Part shown: in pieces, positions 15,178 through 23,423 of the stretch
How the letters are laid out: each line of letters begins with the position of its first letter
How positions within the stretch are numbered: the first letter of the stretch is position 1
Assembly: GCA_964471475.1 (NCBI GenBank)
Contig: CAYYFQ010000029.1
Coordinates: forward strand, 1 to 24,545
Source: JAJNBD01 sp964471475
GTDB taxonomy: Bacteria > Pseudomonadota > Gammaproteobacteria > CAISUE01
DNA: 24,545 bases
Reading direction: 5' to 3'
The notes under the pieces: model-generated
Database searches by the model: none
What the model saw: the letters and a program-made list of their open reading frames with translations, nothing else
What the model was told of the DNA's origin: nothing
Translations under genes and position numbers: made by a program

Positions 15178-17148
15178 TTAAGTACATGAGCTATCGTCAT
15201 TTGAAATAATCACGCCGCGTTTAATCAAATTCTTTCTTATGAAAATGGGGCGCGCTTTGACTTCTTCGAATATTTTAGCAATATATTCACCCACGACGCT
15301 CACTGATAAAATGGTAAATGAGCCAAAGAACATGATGAGCAATAAAATGGTGGTAATGCCTTTGGGGGCATTGGCAGGATTAATAAAGTGCATGCTGATT
15401 TGAAAAACAGCTAGCAAAATCGTAATGCCGATTAAAATAAAACCAGCCATGGTTAAAATATCTAAGGGAGTACGGCTGAAAGAAAATACGCTTTTTTTCA
15501 CCCACCCAAAATTTTTTAATAAACTATTGGTGGTTTTGCCAAACATTCTTTCTGGGCGTATATAATCAACCCCAGTTTGTTTAAAACCTACATAAGCACG
15601 TAAGCCTCGTAAATAGAGATCGCGTTCGTGACATGCTAATAACCATTTGACAACCCGTTTGTCGATTAACGAAAAATCTCCCGCATCATTAGGAATTTTT
15701 ACTGAGGAGAACCAGTTAAATAATCGATAAAAACATTTGTAAGCAAATTGCATGAATAAAGAAGCTTCACGCTTCACTCGAATCCCATAAACAACGTCAT
15801 AACCTTCTTTCCACTTCGCGATAAACGCTTCAATCAATTCAGGTGGATCTTGTAAGTCGCCATCTAATAATACCACGGCATTTTTAGAGGCAAGTTCCAT
15901 TCCACTACGGAAAGCGGCTTGGGAGCCAAAATTACGAGCATGAGTAATGCCTAGAATGCGTGGATTTTTTTGGGAAAGCTCTTGGATAACGTCTTCACTG
16001 TTGTCGGGGCTTCCATCGTTAACAAAAATAATTTCATAATCAGTACCGCATTTCTCAAAAGTATTGACGAGGCGCTCAGCCATATAAGGAATAGCTTGGC
16101 CGTCTTTATAGCAAGCGATGATTGCACTTACGCTGTAGGTTTTTTCTAAGGCGCCCTTATTTTTTTCAATATTTTGTTTGGAAGCTTCGCGATATAAATT
16201 TTTATCTTGCCAAGATTGATACCAGGCTATTGTTTTAGCAAGTCCTGCGCGTAAAGAAGTTTTTGCCTCCCAATGTAATATGTCTTTGGCTTTGCTGGCA
16301 TCCGCATACCAGTCGCTGGTATCCCACATACGAGAATCCATCGAGGCAAACTGGGGGGGTGTTTCAATTGCAAAAATTTCTTGAATTAAATGAGCAAACT
16401 CACGAATCGTAGTTTTATGGCCAGTTCCAATATTGAAAGACTCACCATAGTGGCTTCTTGGTAAATTGACTGCCGCGGTAATAAAAGCGTCGCAGACATC
16501 ATCTACATAAATAAAATCACGAGAGGTATCTGGTTTAACAAAAGGAGGTAATTTACCAGACAAACCATTGATAATGGCGGCAGGCACTAAGCGTGCTGAA
16601 TCTTCAAAGGGCCCATACGTAGAATATAACCGTAAATTAGCACAACGGAAATCTTGATGTTTCCCGGCATAATAGAGCAAGCTGTCAATTGCACATTTCG
16701 TGACGGCATAATGACTATTGGGGGTGGTCATGACGCCTTCTTTTGGAGCAGCAGAATTTTCGCCATACTCTGAAGAACTTCCCGCATGAATATAACAATA
16801 GATATGACGTTTTACCGCTTCATTGATTAAATTAATTTTAGCGTATAAATTAGCTGCATAAATTCGCTCTATATTTTTTTCAAATGAATAACCTCCATAC
16901 GCGATGCAATCAAAAATGACAGCGGGTTTTACTTGCTCATACAACGCCAGCACATTGGTTTCTTGTGTCAGATCACTATAAATAATATGTTGAGAAGGTA
17001 AATCGCTGAGACGCCAAGCGGGAGCTCGCGTTGCAACAGCAAAAACATCCGATCGCTCGCGATAAATCATACGCATTAAATTTGCGCCAACAAAACCACT
17101 TGCGCCTAAGATTAAAATGGGACCCGGCAATTGTTTTAGTAAAGTCAT
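15178..17148 (-). CDS. Fusion: NAD-dependent sugar epimerase/dehydratase + polyprenyl-phosphate glycosyltransferase (GT2), 656 aa
   Basis: Two enzymes lie in one chain. Residues 1-320 form an extended short-chain dehydrogenase acting on nucleotide sugars: GASGFVG NAD loop (15-21), GSSSEYGE (123-130) and the catalytic pair Tyr147/Lys151. Residues 338-656 form a family 2 glycosyltransferase of the DPM1/ArnC/GtrB type: IACYKDG (344-350), VNDGSPDNSE (376-385), LDGDLQDPP (428-436, metal-binding Asp residues), then two membrane helices (about 564-586 and 597-620) typical of undecaprenyl-phosphate glycosyltransferases. A ~20-residue charged linker (318-337) joins them. Likely role: finish a nucleotide sugar and load it onto undecaprenyl phosphate on the inner face of the inner membrane. 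It is the last gene of a leftward operon, 3 bases after the transketolase C half. The two activities are normally separate proteins; the reading frame is continuous, so this is a true fusion rather than a missed stop. Confidence 0.95.
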   Translation of the reverse strand: MTLLKQLPGPILILGASGFVGANLMRMIYRERSDVFAVATRAPAWRLSDLPSQHIIYSDLTQETNVLALYEQVKPAVIFDCIAYGGYSFEKNIERIYAANLYAKINLINEAVKRHIYCYIHAGSSSEYGENSAAPKEGVMTTPNSHYAVTKCAIDSLLYYAGKHQDFRCANLRLYSTYGPFEDSARLVPAAIINGLSGKLPPFVKPDTSRDFIYVDDVCDAFITAAVNLPRSHYGESFNIGTGHKTTIREFAHLIQEIFAIETPPQFASMDSRMWDTSDWYADASKAKDILHWEAKTSLRAGLAKTIAWYQSWQDKNLYREASKQNIEKNKGALEKTYSVSAIIACYKDGQAIPYMAERLVNTFEKCGTDYEIIFVNDGSPDNSEDVIQELSQKNPRILGITHARNFGSQAAFRSGMELASKNAVVLLDGDLQDPPELIEAFIAKWKEGYDVVYGIRVKREASLFMQFAYKCFYRLFNWFSSVKIPNDAGDFSLIDKRVVKWLLACHERDLYLRGLRAYVGFKQTGVDYIRPERMFGKTTNSLLKNFGWVKKSVFSFSRTPLDILTMAGFILIGITILLAVFQISMHFINPANAPKGITTILLLIMFFGSFTILSVSVVGEYIAKIFEEVKARPIFIRKNLIKRGVIISNDDSSCT

Positions 17149-17151
17149 AAG

Positions 17152-18057
17152 TTATGAATTTAAAAGTTGATGGATGCTAGAAAAATCTAAGCCGCATTCT
17201 TTGCGATGGAAAGTTTGTGAGCCATAATTGCCAGAGAGATAACCTTTGGCGTAAGCGTGTACAAATTCGGGAACGGCGATCCGATGTTGGTGCAAAAGCC
17301 ACAAGAGATTTTGACCAAAGCCTCCTTGAGCGACGTGTTCTTCAACGACGCACAATTTGTGCGTGGCCTCTAATCGCTTTAAAAAAGCAGGAGGAATACT
17401 GTTAAAATGTAAAGGTAATTCTGTCACTACCCAAATTTCTGGACGTGTTTTTTCATCTTGCTTTTGATAAGCGCCCAGTAAATCTCCTACCAAAGGACCA
17501 AAACCTACCAAAAGAGGACCATCCCCTTTCAAAAGACGCCGCCATGGCGCATAAGGAGGGAGTGGGAAATCTTTGGGAGCTTCACATCGGCCTAAACGTA
17601 AATAAGCGGGAGAGGGGAGTGCTGCCATTTTTTGGATGATGGGATGAAGATCGGCATTGAAAGCAGGGACGAAGATATGCATATTTTGAAGGGCTAATAA
17701 AATGCCATAGTCTTCTAAAGCGTGATGAGAGCCCCCCATCGAACCATAGGCATAACCACCGCCATTCCCCACTAATTTTACTGGAAATTTATTCAGGCAG
17801 ACATCATTGCGAATTTGCTCAAAAGGGCGTGCGTAGCAAAAAGGCGCAATGCTATATACCCAAGCTTGTAAACCGGTGGAAGCTAGACCCGCTGCGGCTG
17901 AAATCATATTTTGTTCCGAGACGCCTGCATTGATAAAACGGTCTTGTAATTTTTTTTGCAGAGGTTCAAGCGCCATAAATCCTAAATCACCTGTAAAAAA
18001 GACAATGGGGTAGTGATTAGCAATCTCAATTATGGATTGGCAAAATTCATTTCTCAT
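17152..18057 (-). CDS. Transketolase, C-terminal half (pyrimidine-binding and C domains), 301 aa
   Basis: This is the second subunit of a split transketolase, a thiamine-diphosphate enzyme that moves two-carbon ketol units between sugars. It has the pyrimidine-binding domain with FINAGVSEQNM (41-51), where Glu48 is the conserved Glu that activates the cofactor, and the conserved GGGYAYGSMGGSHHALED region (about 98-115). The C-terminal domain follows (about 180-301, with VVEEHVAQGGFG). About 300 residues is the usual size of such halves. The ATG at 18057 overlaps the N-half gene by 11 bases, so the two are translationally coupled and should form a heterodimer or heterotetramer. The location in a glycosyltransferase operon suggests a product destined for a surface glycan rather than central pentose metabolism. 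Confidence 0.94.
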   Translation of the reverse strand: MRNEFCQSIIEIANHYPIVFFTGDLGFMALEPLQKKLQDRFINAGVSEQNMISAAAGLASTGLQAWVYSIAPFCYARPFEQIRNDVCLNKFPVKLVGNGGGYAYGSMGGSHHALEDYGILLALQNMHIFVPAFNADLHPIIQKMAALPSPAYLRLGRCEAPKDFPLPPYAPWRRLLKGDGPLLVGFGPLVGDLLGAYQKQDEKTRPEIWVVTELPLHFNSIPPAFLKRLEATHKLCVVEEHVAQGGFGQNLLWLLHQHRIAVPEFVHAYAKGYLSGNYGSQTFHRKECGLDFSSIHQLLNS

Positions 18058-18817
18058 TTTTAATTTCCAAAAGGGCTTGAGTAAATTCCGTTTCTTTAAG
18101 TGGCAAATAATGAGACTCCATTTTATTTTCCATAAAAGAAATACCGCAACCTTTCACGGTGTTTAAGAAAATAATGTGATAATTGCCGTCTTTTAAAGCG
18201 TGTTCAATCGCTTGCGGATCATGGCCATTGACCTCCGTCATTCTTAAATTAAAAGGCGCAAGTTTTAAAAATAAGTCGTCCATAGAAGCTACTTCTCGGG
18301 TGCTCCCAAAACCTTGCAAGCCGTTGCAGTCAATAAGCACGGTGAGATTATCTAATTTACGATGAGCAAAAAAGATTAAGGCTTCCCAGTTAGAGCCTTC
18401 TTGCCATTCACCATCAGAAGTTAAGCAAAAAATATGGCCTGGTTGTTTTGCGATTTGTCGCCCAAGTGCAAGTCCTGTGGCAAAAGGTAAACCATGACCG
18501 AGACTTCCAGTTCCAAGAGGAATTTGTGGATGCCAGCCAGCCATGGGGTGGCCTGCTAGCTTGGTGTTGTCTTGATGAAAAGTGTCAAGATCTTTTTCTG
18601 TTAAAAGCTCTTTGCTCCACAACGCAACATAGAGCGCTCCCGCAGAATGGCCTTTGGATAAAATAAACGTATCATCAGCTTGCATCACTTCATGATATAA
18701 AACCATTAAAGTATCAAGACAAGACAAGTTACCGCCGATATGTCCCATTTTAGCGGCAAAATGCATTTCGATTAATCGCTGTTTTGCTTCACGGATTTTT
18801 TGAGCGATGGTATTCAT
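18047..18817 (-). CDS. Transketolase, N-terminal half (TPP diphosphate-binding domain), 256 aa
   Basis: This is the first subunit of the split transketolase. It contains GHIGG (25-29, His26), SKGH (54-57), the GTGSLGHGLPFATG loop (102-115) and the thiamine-diphosphate/magnesium motif running from SDGEWQEGSNWEA (134-146) to Asn165 in DCNGLQG. Length fits the family of stand-alone N halves (about 260-280). Its ATG overlaps the stop of the GtrA-like gene as ATGA, and its 3' end overlaps the C half by 11 bases, which supports one transcript and coupled translation. Split transketolases occur in secondary-metabolite and surface-sugar loci. The acceptor and donor sugars cannot be read from the sequence. 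Confidence 0.94.
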   Translation of the reverse strand: MNTIAQKIREAKQRLIEMHFAAKMGHIGGNLSCLDTLMVLYHEVMQADDTFILSKGHSAGALYVALWSKELLTEKDLDTFHQDNTKLAGHPMAGWHPQIPLGTGSLGHGLPFATGLALGRQIAKQPGHIFCLTSDGEWQEGSNWEALIFFAHRKLDNLTVLIDCNGLQGFGSTREVASMDDLFLKLAPFNLRMTEVNGHDPQAIEHALKDGNYHIIFLNTVKGCGISFMENKMESHYLPLKETEFTQALLEIKNEK

Positions 18818-19218
18818 AAAGGAGGAGAATTCGCTACGTGAAAAACAAATTTTTTGTTAAGAAAATAAGTGCAAATAGCAAGTGGTAAAATGAGAATCGC
18901 TTGAGCAAAATAAGTATTGATATGGTGTTTGAGTAAAAAAGCGAGCCCTGTGATATTGAGCCAATAAATCACAGCATACACTACTATAAATTTAAAGATT
19001 AATTTTGGCGCATTGTTGTAAAACACACAATTACCATAAGTAATAAAATTGAAGAGTACTCCTGCTACAATAGCAAGTAAAACAGCTAGCCGATAATGAA
19101 GACCTAAGAGAATAAAAAGGGAAAAAATGGAATATCCAAATACCGTATTCACACCGCCAATGACGAGAAATCGTAAGATTGTATGTTGTTGGTAAAGATT
19201 GCAAAAAAGTTTAATCAT
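18814..19218 (-). CDS. GtrA-like polyprenyl-linked sugar flippase, 134 aa
   Basis: This is a small inner-membrane protein of the GtrA family (PF04138). It has four membrane helices at about 15-38, 43-63, 75-96 and 103-120, the signature RFLVIGGVNT (16-25), the FITYGNCVF segment and the family-typical ending YFLNKKFVF (118-126). GtrA proteins are thought to flip undecaprenyl-phosphate-linked sugars from the cytoplasmic to the periplasmic face. The GT2 domain three genes downstream is the expected GtrB-like partner that makes the lipid-linked sugar. It is the first gene of the leftward operon. The 89-base gap to the divergent membrane-protein gene at 19308 must hold promoters for both. Confidence 0.9.
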   Translation of the reverse strand: MIKLFCNLYQQHTILRFLVIGGVNTVFGYSIFSLFILLGLHYRLAVLLAIVAGVLFNFITYGNCVFYNNAPKLIFKFIVVYAVIYWLNITGLAFLLKHHINTYFAQAILILPLAICTYFLNKKFVFHVANSPPL

Positions 19219-19267
19219 TCGCTTGCCAATGTTCCATTCATTTGAGCTTTATCACAAATTTTTAGGG

Positions 19268-19273
19268 TATAAT
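19268..19273 (+). promoter_or_regulatory. -10 element TATAAT in the 19219-19307 divergent gap
   Basis: A perfect TATAAT lies 34 bases before the ATG at 19308. A TTGAGC at 19242-19247 could act as -35 but the 20-nt spacing is long. The leader has no good ribosome site close to the ATG (AGGGA is 15 nt away). The promoter for the leftward GtrA operon must lie in the same gap, but I see no clear hexamers for it. Confidence 0.4.
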
Positions 19274-19307
19274 AATCGTCTTATTTTAGGGATTTGTCAA
19301 TTATTTT

Positions 19308-21428
19308 ATGCACCACAACGATGCTTGTTTTTCCTCAACTGAATGTAAAAATAATCCTTTACTAGTTTTTAATGCATTTTTAATTTCTTTGATATTGATC
19401 GTATTTGGTTTAACCGCAATTCCTATTGCCGCGAAGCTTATCACGCATTCTCGAGATTGGGTGGTACCTAAGTCTTTTGAGCTTAAAATCTATGCGCTTG
19501 TGATGTTCATTTTTTTTGGAGTACCTTTATTACGTCGATGGCTCCCTACATTATTTTTAAACGTGCATGTGAGATTTTATCGCTATCTTTTGTTTTTTTT
19601 GCCAATTACCACGATTTTTTATACTTACAAATGGACAGAGCGCAGCTTAACAGCTTATGGCTTTGTTTTTGCTTTTAGCGTGATTGCTTTGCTGATCGTA
19701 GGCTGGGATTTATATAAACCTAAGGTATTATCCAACCATTGGCTGCAAAGGTTTTGGCAAAAGTTTTTACTAGCTATTGGAATATGTGTGTTTTATATCA
19801 TTTATAAAACACAGCCCCAAATATTCCATGTAAAATCATGGATTTTTTTAGTGAGTTTTATTCTGTGTTATGGGTTTATAAGACGTAGTGAAACTCGAAG
19901 TCTTTGGTTAATTCCGCTCATGTTGGTGATGCTTTTGGTGTTGAGTTTTTTCTCAATGACCGGACTCGATGTTTTTCATTATGTATTTTATTTGGGACCT
20001 GTTACCTCGATAATTTATGGCCATTACCATCCATTTTTATTGGATGCTCAATATGGAGGAGGGTGCACCACTTTTTTGGCGAGCTATTTTAAGTGGATGG
20101 TTCCTCTATCGCTTCAATACATGCAATATCTTTTGAAAGTTTTGGCTTTTGTGCAATACACGTTGATTTTTTTCATTGCAGCTGCCATTTATCAGTCGCG
20201 CAAAATGGCTTTTGTGGCACTCCTCACTATTTTAACGTTTAATTTTTTTAGCCAATCTACGTATTATTATTTTTGTCCTTCCATAGGGTTTATGCGTTTT
20301 GGTTTTATTTATTTAATTTTGGGAATTTATTTGTTGCAAGAAAAATTATCAATAAATTTGCGAGTGATTTTAATTAGCTTGATTACCGCTCTTGCGGTGT
20401 TTTGGTCTTTTGAATCTGCTATTTATACGTTGCCTGCTGTCGCTTTTGCTGAGTTGATTAATAAAAATCTTAAAAGATTTTTAGCTTTTTTTATTCCCCT
20501 ATTTATTCTTATGGGGTGTATTTATTTTTCTCCCTTTATAAAAATCGAAAAACTACCAGCATTCAGTTATTATTATGAATATGCCTTAATTTATGCGAGT
20601 GGTTTTTTCCAAGTACCTGTGACACGTGCCATCAGTTTTTGGTGGTTGTTTCCGGTAGTGTATGGTTATTTTTTAGTAAAAATCATGAGCGGAGAATTAA
20701 CGGATAGACGAATCGTCGCGTTGGTGGTATATGGAATAGCTTTGTTTACTTATTATGCAGGGCGTGCGGATGATAACAATATTTATCATGTCTCTATTCC
20801 TTTTATTTTGTTGAGCTTATATTTGGTGTGGACATTGCAATCGATTTCACTTCAAAAAAAACGTGTGATTGTAGCGCTCATAGTAGCTATTTTCATGACA
20901 ACAAGTTCTGTGTGGGTGACGAAAAAATCTATTCTTAAACAAATTTGGCATGATAATTTACCCTTAGTTAAACAAACGGTACGAGAAGGTTGGCCGTTCT
21001 TTTCCCATGAGGATGTTGATGAGCTCCAAATTTACTCGCATGGCGATGTGGTGGTGCCAGGATGTCATTTTTTTAATCCGCTTCAAAAATATATTGAACA
21101 TGGGACACTTTTTCTCCTGACTGAAGATAACCGTTACTATAAAGTGTATTTTTGTAACCACGTTTATAATCCTTTGGGGCTTTTACCGTTTAACGAAGTG
21201 GATATCAATCCTAAAGCGCGTGATCGCGTAGTAACACGCGTGAGCGAAATTAATAATCGTTATTTGTTGGTGGACCAAAAGCTATTGATTCAACCCGATG
21301 CTGAGAAAACTGATTTGACTTTGCGTTTGCTAAAAGCTTTCGATGGCAAAAAAACAGCGGTCATCCACTTAGGAGATGCTACTTTTGTCGTTTTTACGAG
21401 AGAACCCCAAAAGCAATATAAAAATTAA
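19308..21428 (+). CDS. GT-C-like polytopic membrane protein, probable glycosyltransferase, 706 aa
   Basis: This is an integral membrane protein with about a dozen hydrophobic segments in residues 18-535 and a soluble C-terminal part (about 540-706). There is an acidic residue after a membrane helix (Asp221 in TGLDVFHY), as in the first periplasmic loop of GT-C enzymes. YYAGRADDNN (482-491) has the look of a conserved loop in lipid-linked sugar transferases. The overall plan (many helices, a charged periplasmic loop, a C-terminal domain) suits a GT-C glycosyltransferase that uses a polyprenyl-phosphate sugar in the periplasm. It would then be the transferase of a Gtr-type system (GtrC/GtrS role) next to the GtrA and GT2 genes. 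The last 60 bases overlap the opposite-strand gene ending at 21369. Family assignment rests on topology and setting, so the exact reaction is unknown. Confidence 0.85.
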   Translation: MHHNDACFSSTECKNNPLLVFNAFLISLILIVFGLTAIPIAAKLITHSRDWVVPKSFELKIYALVMFIFFGVPLLRRWLPTLFLNVHVRFYRYLLFFLPITTIFYTYKWTERSLTAYGFVFAFSVIALLIVGWDLYKPKVLSNHWLQRFWQKFLLAIGICVFYIIYKTQPQIFHVKSWIFLVSFILCYGFIRRSETRSLWLIPLMLVMLLVLSFFSMTGLDVFHYVFYLGPVTSIIYGHYHPFLLDAQYGGGCTTFLASYFKWMVPLSLQYMQYLLKVLAFVQYTLIFFIAAAIYQSRKMAFVALLTILTFNFFSQSTYYYFCPSIGFMRFGFIYLILGIYLLQEKLSINLRVILISLITALAVFWSFESAIYTLPAVAFAELINKNLKRFLAFFIPLFILMGCIYFSPFIKIEKLPAFSYYYEYALIYASGFFQVPVTRAISFWWLFPVVYGYFLVKIMSGELTDRRIVALVVYGIALFTYYAGRADDNNIYHVSIPFILLSLYLVWTLQSISLQKKRVIVALIVAIFMTTSSVWVTKKSILKQIWHDNLPLVKQTVREGWPFFSHEDVDELQIYSHGDVVVPGCHFFNPLQKYIEHGTLFLLTEDNRYYKVYFCNHVYNPLGLLPFNEVDINPKARDRVVTRVSEINNRYLLVDQKLLIQPDAEKTDLTLRLLKAFDGKKTAVIHLGDATFVVFTREPQKQYKN

Positions 21429-23423
21429 CAAGGCCCAACTTAACGTGCTTATATAAAAACTTAAGCGCATGGCAAAGGTACCTTGATAACGAAGACAGAT
21501 GCGATTTTCACCTGCTGATAGAGGAATCAAAATTAAGTGTGTTTTGCTAGGAGAGATAGATACTGGCTTTTGGTTCACACTTGCTTCATAACCTGGAAAA
21601 TATTCTTTAAATATTTCAAGAGCCACTCCCTTATTTTGTAATGATTTTGGGACTTTCACGGTAGCTTGCCATGGTGTAATGTGTGGTATTTGAATCGGCA
21701 ATTGGGTGGGATCATAGGCTATGACTTGATAATGAGAGAGGGTGGCGCTATGAGGGTTTTCAAGATGCAATTGTAAAGAAGGAGGTGTCCCATTTTCCAG
21801 TGGCACGGTGAAGGCGGTGGAATGGTGGAGCGCTAGCACTTCAGGAGAGGAACGTATTTGTAAGAATTTTGTGGTATTGCCTTGCGCGGTATCTAACGTA
21901 AAGTTTCTGCTGTCTCCGGTAATCCAGAGGCGTAATAAATAATTTTTTTTCTTAGCATTGGTAGTATCTTGCGCTATCGTCTCATTATCCCATCCTGCAA
22001 TCGTGTTACCGTTAGCATCCACTAATTTATTTTTGAGCAAAGGTTCATAATGACCTTCAAAAAAATATTGATGGTCAAGTTGAATATAGTTATGAAATAA
22101 ATAAGGATGTTTTTCAATTATCAAGTCAGTTTCGGTATGATTTACGAAAGTTTTAAAATATTTTGCTTCGTGCAAATTCCATCCGATGCCGATGAGCACA
22201 ATCATAAGCACCAATCCTTGGAAGAAACGCGATTGGCTCACAGAGGTGGGAGGATGTGAATTGGCAAAACAAAGCGTGAAGCTAAAACAGATTAAAGGCG
22301 CCAATAAAAAATATAAACGCTGCATGGGCCAAATAAACGTGATATTTTGAATGAGAGATGGCGTGAGTGACCATAATCCTTTAGTAATTCCAGGGATAGG
22401 ATAAAGTAATAGGAGTAAGCCTAAGAGGAGCCCTAAGAAAATTTGAATGAGTCGGAAGGGATGTCTCCATAAACCTTTCCATAAAAATAGTAAGCCTGTA
22501 CCTAACAAAATTACCCACAAGCTATAGCCTAATTGTAAAAAACTAATAGCCCCTACGTTTTTAGCGCGAAGTGGCAGAAACACGCCCGGTATTTGTGCTT
22601 GAAGAGTCCGTATCACGGTTTCAGCATAACTAAGATGAGCGCTGATGGGTAGTTGTGAATATTGACCGCTTAAATGCATTGCCTTCACCGAAACAAAAAG
22701 CCAAAGGGTGAGCGGAATGAAGAGAAGAAAGGGAGTGCATAGGTATTTAAAATTGGGAGCCCACTCGGGGGTTATGAGGAAACGACTTAATTGTATGATG
22801 AAGGCTAATGCCGTGGCCCATAAAGCAATAGGGGGATGAGCGTACCAAAGGGCAGCTAAAGCAGCTGCAATCAGCAGGGCGGATCGAAAATCTCCTCTTT
22901 GATGGTTTTGAATGAGCCCATAAAATAAGAGAGGGAGAAAAGGTAAAGTCATCAGCGAATAATAGGCATCACTAATATAAATCATTCCAAGAAATGCAGG
23001 GCAACTTACATAGAAGATGGCCAGAGGACAGGCCATCCACTGCCAAGCAGGGAGCGCTTTCAGCAAGCGACTCAAGCTGTAATAACTTATTAAAGCTCCT
23101 CCTAACGCACTTATGAGCAGAGTAAGATGCTGAATTAAAATCGTATTGAGTGTCTTAAAGCTGAGGAGATAGAGAGATTGCCCGAGTAAAATAAAATAAG
23201 GTGCTCGGATGATGCTGGTACCAAAATAGTTGTATAAACTTTGACCTACGTAAACGGGGAAAATATGGGCATTGAGCTGAATAAGGCTGTCTTGCAAAAT
23301 ATCGTAGTACCATTTTGCATCTCCATTGCCAAGAAAATGGGTGCTGAGAAAAGGCGCATAGATCCAGAGTACTGCACTAATTAAGATAAAAAGAGATAAT
23401 GGCCTCGTAAATCGAGCCATCAT
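21369..23423 (-). CDS. YfhO/GT-C-like membrane glycosyltransferase, 684 aa
   Basis: This is a polytopic inner-membrane protein. Helix 1 (about 8-27) is followed by a loop with GNGDAKWYYD (32-41, Asp35 and Asp41), the place of the acidic catalytic loop in GT-C enzymes. About eleven more helices reach to roughly residue 420. A large periplasmic beta-rich domain (about 430-645) ends in a YFPGYEASVNQKPV and LSAGENRICLRYQG pattern, and a final helix lies at about 655-678. The C-terminal pattern (FPGW-like, then glycine-rich, then R-Y-G) is typical of YfhO and 6-pyruvoyl-tetrahydropterin-synthase-related membrane proteins. The ATG at 23423 overlaps the methyltransferase stop as ATGA, so the two genes form one unit. 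It probably transfers a sugar from a lipid carrier onto a surface polymer; the substrate is unknown. Confidence 0.87.
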   Translation of the reverse strand: MMARFTRPLSLFILISAVLWIYAPFLSTHFLGNGDAKWYYDILQDSLIQLNAHIFPVYVGQSLYNYFGTSIIRAPYFILLGQSLYLLSFKTLNTILIQHLTLLISALGGALISYYSLSRLLKALPAWQWMACPLAIFYVSCPAFLGMIYISDAYYSLMTLPFLPLLFYGLIQNHQRGDFRSALLIAAALAALWYAHPPIALWATALAFIIQLSRFLITPEWAPNFKYLCTPFLLFIPLTLWLFVSVKAMHLSGQYSQLPISAHLSYAETVIRTLQAQIPGVFLPLRAKNVGAISFLQLGYSLWVILLGTGLLFLWKGLWRHPFRLIQIFLGLLLGLLLLLYPIPGITKGLWSLTPSLIQNITFIWPMQRLYFLLAPLICFSFTLCFANSHPPTSVSQSRFFQGLVLMIVLIGIGWNLHEAKYFKTFVNHTETDLIIEKHPYLFHNYIQLDHQYFFEGHYEPLLKNKLVDANGNTIAGWDNETIAQDTTNAKKKNYLLRLWITGDSRNFTLDTAQGNTTKFLQIRSSPEVLALHHSTAFTVPLENGTPPSLQLHLENPHSATLSHYQVIAYDPTQLPIQIPHITPWQATVKVPKSLQNKGVALEIFKEYFPGYEASVNQKPVSISPSKTHLILIPLSAGENRICLRYQGTFAMRLSFYISTLSWALLIFILLLGFSRKNDKSSIS

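Noticed and set aside
18818..18829. Strong Shine-Dalgarno-like AAAGGAGGAGAA on the plus strand
   Set aside because: It is the complement of the Ser-Pro-Pro codons at the end of the GtrA-like gene, and no plausible plus-strand gene follows.
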